Shown here: piece by piece, positions 43,008 to 51,445 of the stretch
Layout of the letters: each line of letters starts with the position of its first letter
How positions within the stretch are numbered: position 1 is the stretch's first letter
NCBI RefSeq assembly: GCF_030116705.1
Contig: NZ_JAOTIK010000001.1
Span: forward strand, 6,910,501-6,974,500
Direction: 5' to 3'
Length of the DNA: 64,000 nucleotides
From: Streptomyces sp. ML-6
Lineage (GTDB): Bacteria > Actinomycetota > Actinomycetes > Streptomycetales > Streptomycetaceae
Notes under the pieces: model-generated
The model's input: the letters and a program-made list of their open reading frames with translations, nothing else
Databases searched by the model: none
What the model was told of the DNA's origin: nothing
Made by a program: the position numbers and the translations under genes

Positions 43008-43043
43008 CCCCCGCGCCGCTCCCGAACGGAGCCGGCGCGGGGG
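43008..43043 (+). terminator. Terminator hairpin after the secreted-protein gene
   Basis: CCCCGCGCCGCTCC pairs with GGAGC-C-GGCGCGGGG, with one bulged base and a CGAAC loop, starting 22 bases after the stop at 42986. A long GC stem without U-tract, typical of Streptomyces. Confidence 0.75.
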
Positions 43044-43082
43044 ATCCGGCCGCAGTCGAACCCATCTGCAGTGAGGGCGTGC

Positions 43083-43244
43083 ATGAACATCCTCCGGCGT
43101 TTCCCGACGGCAGCTCCCGAGGCGACGGCAGCTCCCGGGGTGGTGGCCGCTCCCGGTCGGCCCGTGACATCGGCGTCGGCGACACCGGTGGGCTCCTGGA
43201 CCGTGAGCGACCCCCGCCCCGGCGGGTCCTTGAATTCCCCATGA
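43083..43244 (+). pseudogene. Short frame resembling the N terminus of the upstream secreted protein
   Basis: The 53-residue translation has Ala/Pro/Val-rich repeats and ends GSWTVSDPRPGGSLNSP. That resembles AGWTVTNPNADGSFAAT of the mature protein encoded at 42336. It lacks a clear signal peptide and any further domain, and stops at once. I read it as a truncated duplicate. A genuine small protein is possible but less likely. Confidence 0.35.
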
Positions 43245-43323
43245 GTCACCGGCCGCGAGGGGGCGCGAGCTGCTCCCCTTTGCGGACGACCAGTCAGCTC
43301 CGAGACAACGGCAGGTTGCCGAG

Positions 43324-44790
43324 ATGAGAATGAAGTCGATCCGCTCCCGGCGATGGGGCCAGGTCGGTGCCGTCGGCGGGATGGCCCTGTTGGCAGGGCT
43401 CATGCCGGGTACGGGTGTGGCCGGCGGGAGCCATGTGGTGGAGACCCGGCTCGGGTACTCCTGCACGACGGCATCGGGCGAGCACGGGGCGGACGTGACC
43501 GTCTCCGTGGAACTGCCGGTGAGCTCCCCGGTGGGCGTCGCGGTCCAGCCGGAACAGGTGCGGATCGGCCTGGCGCTCGCGCCGGAGCTGCTGGGCGAAC
43601 TGCCCGAGGGGGAGTCCCCCGTACTGTCCGGGGCGGCGAGCCTGTGGACGACGGTCACGCAGAACGGCGTGTCGACGGACGTGATGTGGCAGGCCCTGGA
43701 GATCCCGGAGTCGGCCGTCGCCGCGGACCGGCCCACGGATGTCGGGGCGAGCGGGGCGGTGCCCACCGTGACACCCCGGTCCGGCGGCGCGATGGTCTTC
43801 GCGGCGGGCAAGCTGCAACTGGACCTGGTGGTCCGGCCGTCCGGCGGGGAGACGCCCGAGCCCACCGTCGTCCCGGTGACCTGCACGGCCGACGCGGACC
43901 AGTCGGCGGAGCTCGGGACCGTGCGGGTGCCGGCGCCGTCCGACGGCACCGTGCCCGGTGCGCCGGACGGCCCGGACGCGGGCACCACGCCGCAGGAGGA
44001 CGCCCGGAACGCGGACGCCGGGGTCGCGGCGGACACCAAAGAGGTCACGGCGCCGGACCTCCCCGGCTGCAAGATCCTCTACGGCCCGGTCACCGCGCCG
44101 CCCAGAGCGGCGCACGGCTACATGGCCGGCTACGCCAATGTGAACAAGCAGAAGGCCGCCACGAAATTCCAGGACCCGGCCCATCTGCTGCTCCAGCTCA
44201 ATTCGATGCTCGCGGTCTACAGCTGCCCCACCGGCTCGCTGACCTGGGTCCACAGCGAAGGCACGATGGACCACCGGGGCAAGCCCCAGATGCCACCCGC
44301 CCGGTCGACCTTCCTGACCTTCGGGTTCATGCCGACGACGGCCACCGTCGAGATGTCGCTCACCGGTCCCGTCTACATCGACACGTTCAACGACGGGGCG
44401 CCGGACCCGGTGACCGGCCGCCGGAAGGAATCCACCACGGCGACGGCCCAGGTGAGCCTGCGGCTGTACGACGTGTCGGTGAACGGCACACCCCTCGACG
44501 TGGGGCCGAACTGCCGCACGGCCCGGTCGATGGAGCTCGCCCTCGTCGGCAAGGGCTCCACCGGTGCGGGGCCGGACGAGGGGTACACCGTCAAGTCCGG
44601 CGGCCCGCTCCTCGGGTCCGCCGACGTCCCCCCGTTCACCGGCTGCGGAGTGACCGAGGACCTGGACAACGTGTTCACCGCCGCGGTCTCCGGACCGGGG
44701 AACTACACCAAGATGATGCAGAGCCCGCTCTGCGTGGACGGCGCGCCGGCGCACTGCCCGGAGCCCCCGAGGCCCAAGCCCGAACGCTGA
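43324..44790 (+). CDS. Large secreted protein, DUF6801-like N-terminal domain
   Basis: The 488-residue product has a signal peptide (MRMKSIRSRRWGQVGAVGGM..., cleavage near VAG-GSH). Its first domain starts LGYSCTTASGEHGADVTVSVELP and continues with the VTVTPRSGG-type repeats of DUF6801. A Pro/Asp/Ala linker (about 200-235) leads to a C-terminal beta domain with CKILYGPVTAP, WVHSEGTMDHRGKP and four to six Cys. It is probably exported to the cell wall. The next gene, 44 bases on, also encodes a secreted protein. Function unknown; the DUF6801 call is tentative. Confidence 0.85.
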   Translation: MRMKSIRSRRWGQVGAVGGMALLAGLMPGTGVAGGSHVVETRLGYSCTTASGEHGADVTVSVELPVSSPVGVAVQPEQVRIGLALAPELLGELPEGESPVLSGAASLWTTVTQNGVSTDVMWQALEIPESAVAADRPTDVGASGAVPTVTPRSGGAMVFAAGKLQLDLVVRPSGGETPEPTVVPVTCTADADQSAELGTVRVPAPSDGTVPGAPDGPDAGTTPQEDARNADAGVAADTKEVTAPDLPGCKILYGPVTAPPRAAHGYMAGYANVNKQKAATKFQDPAHLLLQLNSMLAVYSCPTGSLTWVHSEGTMDHRGKPQMPPARSTFLTFGFMPTTATVEMSLTGPVYIDTFNDGAPDPVTGRRKESTTATAQVSLRLYDVSVNGTPLDVGPNCRTARSMELALVGKGSTGAGPDEGYTVKSGGPLLGSADVPPFTGCGVTEDLDNVFTAAVSGPGNYTKMMQSPLCVDGAPAHCPEPPRPKPER

Positions 44791-44834
44791 ACGCGCACCC
44801 CTTTACTTCTTTCCTCAGAAAGGCTGGACGATCA

Positions 44835-45794
44835 ATGAGTGCTGCCCCGAAGCGAGTCAGACCCGCTCTTGTCGGCGCGTTGCTGGCCGTCGCGGTGGGA
44901 GTCCCGCTGAGCACCTCGCCCGCGAGTGCCGCCTCCGCCCAGGGGATGAACGGCAACTGGGCGCCGTTCAGCCGCTGTCCGGTCGACGACCCGGCCATGC
45001 TGGCCGCGGACGGTGTGAACGAGATCGCGATGTGCGTGTCCTCGCATTCCGAGAGCGGCTCCATCAAGCTCGGCAATACCGAGGCGACGACCGGCGCCAA
45101 CGACCTGCAGTTCGGCATCGTCCGCAACACGGCGACCGGCGCGTCCAAGGTCGTGCCGGCCGCGGGCGGATCGATCGTGGGGGCCCCGACGGAGATCCCC
45201 GGCGGACTCCTCGGCCTGATGTGCCCGAGCGGCGTCCCGGTCGTCTCGGAGATCTGCAAGGCCCTGACGGACAACAGCCTCAACCGGGTCGTCGCCACGG
45301 TGCAGTCGGTGGGCACGCCCACGAACTTCGACCTGACGGCCGGCATGCAGAGCGGGAGGACGATCGTCGACATCCCGGTCCGCATCCACCTGGAGAATCC
45401 CTTCCTGGGCTCGAAGTGCTACATCGGCACCGCCTCCGACCCGATCGTGCTGAGCCCGCGCAACCTCACCCAGCCCGCCATCGGCAGCCGCCGCTTCGAC
45501 GCCGACGGCACGGCGAACACCGGGGGCTTCCTCAACCGGATCGAGCTGACCGGCAACGCGCAGGGGGACGCGGCCTTCGCGGTGCCCGGCGTGAGCGGCT
45601 GCGGCCCGCTGACCCTCGGCGAGCTGAACTGGGCGGTCAACCTGAAGACGGGCCTTCCGTCGGCCTCCGGCAAGAACAGCCTGACGCTCGACAACGCCGC
45701 CACCTACACGGCGGGCCTGGCACTGCCGGGAGCGTCGGCCCCCGAGGCCGGCCGGCGACTGGCGGAGAGCTGGCACACGGGAGCGGCGAAGTAG
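44835..45794 (+). CDS. Secreted protein of unknown function
   Basis: The ATG at 44835 opens a signal peptide (KRVRPALVGALLAVAVGVPLS, cleavage near ASA-ASA). The 319-residue product then has a beta-rich domain with paired Cys (SRCPVDDPAML, EIAMCVSS, GLMCPSGVPVVSEICKAL, GSKCYIG, VSGCGPL). It contains the conserved-looking LENPFLGSKCYIGTASDPIVL. I know this type only as actinobacterial secreted hypothetical proteins found near mce or lipid genes. It is the last gene before a strong terminator. Confidence 0.88.
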   Translation: MSAAPKRVRPALVGALLAVAVGVPLSTSPASAASAQGMNGNWAPFSRCPVDDPAMLAADGVNEIAMCVSSHSESGSIKLGNTEATTGANDLQFGIVRNTATGASKVVPAAGGSIVGAPTEIPGGLLGLMCPSGVPVVSEICKALTDNSLNRVVATVQSVGTPTNFDLTAGMQSGRTIVDIPVRIHLENPFLGSKCYIGTASDPIVLSPRNLTQPAIGSRRFDADGTANTGGFLNRIELTGNAQGDAAFAVPGVSGCGPLTLGELNWAVNLKTGLPSASGKNSLTLDNAATYTAGLALPGASAPEAGRRLAESWHTGAAK

Positions 45795-45878
45795 CCGAGG
45801 ACTTCCTGGACGCCGGTGATCCGATTGCTCGTCGGGGCGCCCGGCCGTGTTCAGCCGGCACCACCCGTTCCGTCCCTT

Positions 45879-45919
45879 CGTCCGCCCCGCCCGAATGGTG
45901 TTGCCGGGCGGGGCGGACG
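45879..45919 (+). terminator. 15-bp-stem terminator between secreted-protein genes and mce locus
   Basis: CGTCCGCCCCGCCCG (45879-45893) is exactly complementary to 45905-45919 around an 11-base loop. It lies 85 bases after the stop at 45794 and separates the two transcription units. Confidence 0.8.
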
Positions 45920-46212
45920 TGTGCGGTGGGCTTTTCGCTCCTTCTGTTCCCTGCGCCGTGATTACTCACTCATCGACAATCCGATGGAATCGAATGCTCA
46001 CTCGGAAACAAAAAGGGGCGAGAAGTCGGGTCGCCCTGGAGAAAGTTTACGAACCAGTATTGCGAAGCCAGGTTACCGAGCCGTAGCGTCCCGGTTGAGC
46101 AGCGAGGAAGCGTATCCGTGACTGCTCGTCCGGTACCTCGGGAACCCCGATGGATCCGACCCCTCCGGCCATCGGAATCCAGCCTTCCGGCCGGAAGGTT
46201 TGCGCATGTTTC

Positions 46213-46252
46213 GACAAAGTCGCCGTACGGCTTTGTCACTTGTTGACAAGTG
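46213..46252. promoter_or_regulatory. Double dyad over the mce promoter
   Basis: GACAAAG (46213-46219) pairs with CTTTGTC (46231-46237). CACTTGT-TG-ACAAGTG forms a perfect dyad at 46237-46252. The second dyad contains TTGACA (46244-46249), a consensus -35. A site of the form TTGT-nn-ACAA fits GntR/FadR-type repressors, the class that controls mce1 in mycobacteria, but no such gene lies nearby. Confidence 0.6.
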
Positions 46253-46426
46253 GCCCGTACTGCACCTCAGATTCGTCGATTTCCGCTGCTCAACGGCTTG
46301 TCCTGGCGGTTTCGACAGACATAGCGTGTGCGCCCCCTGGTGCATGTGTGACGAGCCGCCATTGGATTTACCGGAGCCGGAGCGCTGACAGATGACTTCG
46401 TTCACAGAAACTTCGAAGGAGGGCCG

Positions 46427-47422
46427 ATGGGAATCGAAGTAGTCGTCGAGGGCCTGACGAAGTCCTTCGGCAAGCAGAACATCTGGCAGGACGTCACCCT
46501 CACGCTGCCCGCCGGCGAGGTGAGTGTGATGCTCGGCCCTTCCGGCACCGGGAAGACCGTCTTCCTGAAATCCATCATCGGTCTGCTGAAGCCGGAGGAG
46601 GGCCGCGTCCTCATCAACGGCGTCGACATGGTGAACAGCCCGGAACGCGAGATCATGGAGACCCGGAAGCTCTTCGGACTCATGTTCCAGGACGGTGCGC
46701 TCTTCGGATCGATGTCGCTCTTTGACAACATCGCCTTCCCGCTGCGCGAGCACACCCGCAAGAAGGAATCGGAGATCCGCCGGATCGTCATGGAGCGCAT
46801 CGACATCGTCGGGCTCCTCGGCGCCGAGGACAAACTGCCGGGCGAGATATCCGGCGGCATGCGCAAGCGGGCCGGCCTGGCCCGCGCCCTCGTCCTGGAC
46901 CCGCAGATCATCCTCTGCGACGAGCCGGACTCCGGACTCGACCCGGTCCGCACCGCGTACATCTCCCAGCTGCTCATCGACCTCAACGCGCAGATCGACG
47001 CGACGATGCTCATCGTCACCCACAACCTCGACATCGCGGCCACCGTCCCGGACAACATGGGCATGCTGTTCCGCCGCAACCTGGTCACCTTCGGACCGCG
47101 CGAGGTACTGCTCACCAGCGACATGCCCGTGGTCTCCCAGTTCCTCGCCGGACGCCGCGAGGGCCCCATCGGGATGGCCGAGGAGAAGGACGCCGCCACC
47201 CTCGCCGCCGAGGAGATCAACGGCTACGGGGTCGGCATCAGCTCCGCCAACGCGCCGCGCACCGTCGTACCGCAGCTGGAGCCGTCACCCGGCCTGCCCG
47301 TGCGGCAGGCCGCCCTGCGCCGCCGGGAACGGGTCCTGTCGATGATGGGCCAGCTGCCCGAGGCCGCCCGCACCGCGATCATGAAGAGCTACGCCCCGGC
47401 CACGGGCGGTGGGAACCCGTGA
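46427..47422 (+). CDS. Mce/Mla-type ABC transporter ATPase (Mkl/MlaF-like)
   Basis: The 331-residue ATPase has Walker A GPSGTGKT (37-44), the MlaF/Mkl form of the signature SGGMRKRAGLARAL, Walker B IILCDEPDSGLDP and the H-loop VTHNLD. A C-terminal extension of about 80 residues is usual in Mkl. It powers lipid import through the YrbE permeases and the Mce proteins. In mycobacteria the ATPase gene is usually unlinked; in streptomycetes it leads the mce operon, as here. Confidence 0.95.
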   Translation: MGIEVVVEGLTKSFGKQNIWQDVTLTLPAGEVSVMLGPSGTGKTVFLKSIIGLLKPEEGRVLINGVDMVNSPEREIMETRKLFGLMFQDGALFGSMSLFDNIAFPLREHTRKKESEIRRIVMERIDIVGLLGAEDKLPGEISGGMRKRAGLARALVLDPQIILCDEPDSGLDPVRTAYISQLLIDLNAQIDATMLIVTHNLDIAATVPDNMGMLFRRNLVTFGPREVLLTSDMPVVSQFLAGRREGPIGMAEEKDAATLAAEEINGYGVGISSANAPRTVVPQLEPSPGLPVRQAALRRRERVLSMMGQLPEAARTAIMKSYAPATGGGNP

Positions 47423-48297
47423 CGGCCCCCATGCCGGTACTGCCCCCCGACCCGCCCCCCTCCGGCCCGGACGGCGCGGACGACACGGGCGGACGGAAGA
47501 CGCCCGGGGCCTCGCGGCAGAAGCAGCCGACCCAGCTCCTCGCCCCGCTGCGCGAGACCGGGAAGCTCTTCTCCCTCGCCGCGACCGTGAGCCGGGAGAT
47601 GTTCCGAAGGCCCTTCCAGTTCAGGGAGTTCGTCGAACAGTTCTGGTTCGTCGCCAGCGTCACCATCCTGCCCGCGGCACTCGTCTCCATCCCGTTCGGC
47701 GCGGTCATCGCCCTCCAGGTCGGCTCGCTGACCCAGCAGCTCGGCGCCCAGTCCTTCACCGGCGGCGCCAGCGTCCTCGCCGTGATCCAGCAGGCCAGCC
47801 CGATCATCGTGGCGCTGCTGATCTCCGGTGCGGCGGGCTCGGCCATCTGCGCCGACCTGGGCTCCCGGAAGATCCGCGAGGAACTCGACGCGATGGAGGT
47901 CATGGGCGTCTCGCCCATCCAGCGCCTGGTCGTCCCGCGCGTCCTGGCCACCATGCTGGTGGCCGTCCTGCTGAACGGCCTGGTCTCGGTCGTCGGCACG
48001 CTCGGCGGCTACTTCTTCAACGTGATCCTCCAGCACGGCACCCCCGGCGCCTACCTGGCCAGCTTCTCCGCCCTCGCCCAGCTCCCCGACCTGTACATCA
48101 GCGAGGTCAAGGCGCTCATCTTCGGTTTCATCGCGGGCATCGTCGCCGCCTACCGCGGACTCAACCCGCGCGGCGGCCCCAAGGGCGTCGGCGACGCGGT
48201 CAACCAGTCCGTCGTCATCACCTTCATGCTGCTGTTCTTCGTGAACACGGTCCTCACGACGATCTACCTCCAGATCGTCCCCGCGAAGGGGAGCTGA
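47419..48297 (+). CDS. yrbEA: YrbE/MlaE-type permease, first copy
   Basis: The start overlaps the ATPase stop (4 bases). The 292-residue protein has a Pro-rich N terminus, an amphipathic interface helix, and four to five membrane helices. The MlaE signature is EELDAMEVMGVSPIQRLVVPRV, followed by GGYFFNVILQHGTPGAYL. With the second copy it forms the membrane core of the Mce importer. Confidence 0.95.
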   Translation: MTAPMPVLPPDPPPSGPDGADDTGGRKTPGASRQKQPTQLLAPLRETGKLFSLAATVSREMFRRPFQFREFVEQFWFVASVTILPAALVSIPFGAVIALQVGSLTQQLGAQSFTGGASVLAVIQQASPIIVALLISGAAGSAICADLGSRKIREELDAMEVMGVSPIQRLVVPRVLATMLVAVLLNGLVSVVGTLGGYFFNVILQHGTPGAYLASFSALAQLPDLYISEVKALIFGFIAGIVAAYRGLNPRGGPKGVGDAVNQSVVITFMLLFFVNTVLTTIYLQIVPAKGS

Positions 48298-48300
48298 CCG

Positions 48301-49104
48301 ATGTCGATGCTCAGCTGGCTCGATCGATCCGGTGAACAACTCACCTTCTACGTCCGGGCGTTGATCTGGATACCGCGCACCCTGCGCCGCTACCTGCGCG
48401 AGGTCCAGCGGCTGCTGGCCGAAGTGGCCTTCGGCAGCGGCGGCCTCGGGGTCATCGGCGGCACCATCGGCGTGATGGTCGCGATGACCCTCTTCACCGG
48501 CACCGTCGTCGGCCTCCAGGGCTACGCGGCCCTCAACCAGATCGGCACCTCCGCCTTCACCGGCTTCATCTCCGCCTACTTCAACACCCGCGAGATCGCC
48601 CCGCTCGTCGCCGGCCTCGCGCTCTCCGCGACCGTGGGCGCCGGCTTCACCGCCCAGCTCGGCGCCATGCGGATCAACGAGGAGGTCGACGCCCTGGAGT
48701 CGATGGGGGTGCGGTCCATGCCGTACCTCGTCTCCACCCGGATCATCGCCGGGGTCGTCGCGATCATCCCGCTGTACGCGATCGGGCTGCTCTCCTCGTA
48801 CCTCGCCTCCCGCTCCATCACGATCCTGTTCAACGGACAGTCCGCGGGCACGTACGACCACTACTTCGACCTCTTCCTCTCCCCGGACGACGTGCTGCTG
48901 TCCGTGCTCAAGGTGCTGATCTTCAGCGTCATGGTGATCCTCGCCCACTGCTACTACGGCTTCCACGCCACGGGCGGGCCCGCCGGGGTGGGGGTGGCGG
49001 TCGGCCGCTCGGTGCGCAACGCCATCGTGCTCATCAGCGTCACCGACTTCTTCCTCTCCCTCGCCATCTGGGGCGCCACGACGACGGTGAAGGTGGCAGG
49101 CTGA
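48301..49104 (+). CDS. yrbEB: YrbE/MlaE-type permease, second copy
   Basis: Starts three bases after the first copy. The 267-residue protein has the interface helix LREVQRLLAEVAFG, membrane helices and the signature NEEVDALESMGVRSMPYLVSTRIIAGVVA. The stop shares a base with the mceA start. Confidence 0.95.
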   Translation: MSMLSWLDRSGEQLTFYVRALIWIPRTLRRYLREVQRLLAEVAFGSGGLGVIGGTIGVMVAMTLFTGTVVGLQGYAALNQIGTSAFTGFISAYFNTREIAPLVAGLALSATVGAGFTAQLGAMRINEEVDALESMGVRSMPYLVSTRIIAGVVAIIPLYAIGLLSSYLASRSITILFNGQSAGTYDHYFDLFLSPDDVLLSVLKVLIFSVMVILAHCYYGFHATGGPAGVGVAVGRSVRNAIVLISVTDFFLSLAIWGATTTVKVAG

Positions 49105-50417
49105 TGAACTCCCGACGCGCGCAGACCGCCCGCCACCGGCTCGCCGGAGTCGCCTTCCTCCTCGTGCCCGCCGTACTCGTATGGGTCTCGGTCTCGGTGT
49201 ACCGGAAGGACTTCACCGACGACGCCACCGTGACCGTACGCACCGGCAGTGCCGGCAACGAGATGCACCAGAACGCCGACGTGAAGCTGCGCGGCGTCGT
49301 CGTCGGACAGGTCCGCGGCATCGCGGCCGACGGCGACGGGGCCCGGCTCACCCTCGCCATCGACCCCGACGAAATGGACCGGATACCGGCCGACGTCACC
49401 GCCCAGATGCTGCCCACCACGCTCTTCGGCGAACGGTTCGTGGCACTCGTGCCGCCCGCGACACCGTCCGCGCGGACGCTGCGGGCCGGGGCCGTCATCC
49501 CGCAGGACCGCTCGAAGAACGCCATCGAGCTGGAGGAGGTCCTCGACAACGTCCTGCCGCTGCTGACCGCCGTGAAGCCGGAGAAACTCGCCTCCACCCT
49601 CGGCGCGGTCTCCCGGGCCCTGGAAGGACGCGGCGAGAAGCTCGGCGACACCCTCGTCAGGCTCGACGCCCACCTGGCGAAGTTCAACCCCCAACTCCCC
49701 ACGCTCAACGCCGACATCAAGGAACTCGTCAAGGTGAGCAAGGTGTACGGGGACGCCGCCCCCGACATCCTCGACGCGCTCACCGACTTCACCACCACCA
49801 GCGGCACCGTCGCCGAACAGCAGGCGCAGCTCGCCGACCTGTACGGGGCCACCACCGCCTCCGCGCAGGACATCACCTCCTTCCTCCGGGAGAACAAGGA
49901 CAACCTGATCCGGCTCGCCGCCACCAGCCGGCCGACCCTGGAACTCCTCGCCCGGTACTCGGACGAATTCCCCTGCACCCTGCGGACCATGGCCGGTTTC
50001 GTCCCCGCCATGGACAAGGCGCTCGGCAAGGGCACCGACCAGCCCGGACTCCACGTCTCGGTCCAGCCCGTGAAGTCCAAGGGAAAGTACGTGCCGGGCA
50101 AGGACACCCCCGTCTACGACGCCACCGGCGGACCGCACTGCTACTCCGTGCCGTACGTCGGCAGGACCGTACCGACCGCGGACGCCCGCACGGCACCGGC
50201 CGCCTCGCAGGAGAACGCCGCGCACGGTGACGGAACGGACCGGGCCGCACGGCCCGACCGGGGCCCCGCCCTCGGCATGCCCAACTCCCCGCAGGAGAGC
50301 CGGCTCGTGAACGAGCTGGTCGCCCCCTCACTGAAAGTCCAGCCGCAGACCCTGCCCGACTGGAGCAGCGTGCTCATCGGTCCGGCCTTCCGCGGTGCGG
50401 AGGTGAAGCTCAAGTGA
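49104..50417 (+). CDS. mceA: Mce family protein MceA
   Basis: The 437-residue protein has one N-terminal membrane helix (LAGVAFLLVPAVLVWVSVSVY), the MCE domain (VTVRTGSAGNEMHQNADVKLRGVVVGQV, about 35-110), a long helical region, and a conserved Cys pair (DEFPCTLRTM and GPHCYSV). Subunits A-F form a hetero-hexameric tube that carries lipids across the cell envelope. First of six. Confidence 0.95.
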   Translation: MNSRRAQTARHRLAGVAFLLVPAVLVWVSVSVYRKDFTDDATVTVRTGSAGNEMHQNADVKLRGVVVGQVRGIAADGDGARLTLAIDPDEMDRIPADVTAQMLPTTLFGERFVALVPPATPSARTLRAGAVIPQDRSKNAIELEEVLDNVLPLLTAVKPEKLASTLGAVSRALEGRGEKLGDTLVRLDAHLAKFNPQLPTLNADIKELVKVSKVYGDAAPDILDALTDFTTTSGTVAEQQAQLADLYGATTASAQDITSFLRENKDNLIRLAATSRPTLELLARYSDEFPCTLRTMAGFVPAMDKALGKGTDQPGLHVSVQPVKSKGKYVPGKDTPVYDATGGPHCYSVPYVGRTVPTADARTAPAASQENAAHGDGTDRAARPDRGPALGMPNSPQESRLVNELVAPSLKVQPQTLPDWSSVLIGPAFRGAEVKLK

Positions 50418-51445
50418 AGCGCCGTTCCCTCGCCGGTCCGCTGACGAAATCGATCGTCTTCATCCTGGTGACCGTGCTCGCCACCACCGTGCTGGCACTG
50501 TCCATCGCCAACACCGGAGTCGGCGAGACCACCGAGTACAAGGCCCGGTTCACCGACGTCACCGGACTGATCGTCGGCGACAGCGTCCGGATCGCCGGGG
50601 TCAAGGTCGGACAGGTCGAGTCCATCGAGGTGGCCGACAAGAGGCTCGCCGAGGTCGGCTTCGCCGTCCGCAAGGGACGCAGGCTCCCCGCCTCGGTCAC
50701 CGCGTCGATCAAGTACCTCAACATGGTCGGCCAGCGGTACGTCGACCTCGACCGGGGCGCCGGGCCGGTCGGCGAGAGCTTCGCCGCCGGAGCGACCATC
50801 CCGGTCTCCCGCACCACCCCGGCACTCGACCTCACCCAGCTCTTCAACGGCTTCCAGCCGCTGTTCGAAGGACTCTCCCCGCCGGACGTCAACCAGCTGG
50901 CCGGCTCCATCGTCCAGGTGCTCCAGGGCGAGGGCGGCACCGTCGACAGCATCCTCTCCCACGTCGGCTCGCTCACCGGCACGATCGCCGCCAAGGACAA
51001 GGTGATCGGAGAGGTGATCAAGAACCTCAACACGGTCCTGAAGACCGTCAACGACCGCGAGGACGGCTTCAACGACCTCGTCGTCACCCTGCAGGAACTC
51101 GTCACCGGATTCTCCGGCGACCGCAAACCGCTGGGCGAGGCGGTCACCGCCATGGGCGCGCTCACCACCGTCACCGCGGACCTCTTCGAGGACGGCCGCA
51201 AGCCGCTGAAGAAGGACATCGAGGAACTCGGCCGGCTCTCCGACCAGTTGGTCGAGGGCACCCCGCAGATCGAGAACTTCCTGAAGAAGACCCCGGCCAA
51301 GATGACGGCGATCAGCCGGATCGCCTCGTACGGCTCGTGGCTCAACCTCTACCTCTGCGAGGCCAAGGTCGGCGGAGTGACGACCGAGGACGGCAGCGCC
51401 CCGCCCACCGGCATCGCGATCACACAGCCGAGGTGCCTGGCATGA
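50414..51445 (+). CDS. mceB: Mce family protein MceB
   Basis: ATGA-type overlap with mceA. The 343-residue protein has one N-terminal membrane helix (IVFILVTVLATTVLALSIA), the MCE domain (YKARFTDVTGLIVGDSVRIAGVKVGQV), a helical stalk and one Cys at LNLYLCEAKV plus QPRCLA at the end. Confidence 0.95.
   Translation: MKRRSLAGPLTKSIVFILVTVLATTVLALSIANTGVGETTEYKARFTDVTGLIVGDSVRIAGVKVGQVESIEVADKRLAEVGFAVRKGRRLPASVTASIKYLNMVGQRYVDLDRGAGPVGESFAAGATIPVSRTTPALDLTQLFNGFQPLFEGLSPPDVNQLAGSIVQVLQGEGGTVDSILSHVGSLTGTIAAKDKVIGEVIKNLNTVLKTVNDREDGFNDLVVTLQELVTGFSGDRKPLGEAVTAMGALTTVTADLFEDGRKPLKKDIEELGRLSDQLVEGTPQIENFLKKTPAKMTAISRIASYGSWLNLYLCEAKVGGVTTEDGSAPPTGIAITQPRCLA

Larger units (their letters stand above)
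42987..43323. other. Spacer with terminator and truncated paralogue
   Basis: These 337 bases hold the terminator hairpin at 43008-43043 and a 53-codon frame at 43083-43244. AAC and GAGACAACGGCAGGTTG precede the gene at 43324. No other gene is seen. Confidence 0.5.
45795..46426. other. Terminator and mce promoter region
   Basis: These 632 bases start with a strong terminator (45879-45919). They continue with AT-rich DNA at 45955-46080 and then a cluster of GACAA/TTGTC dyads at 46213-46252 that overlaps a consensus -35 TTGACA. No gene is seen. GGAGG lies 7-8 bases before the ATG at 46427. Confidence 0.6.
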
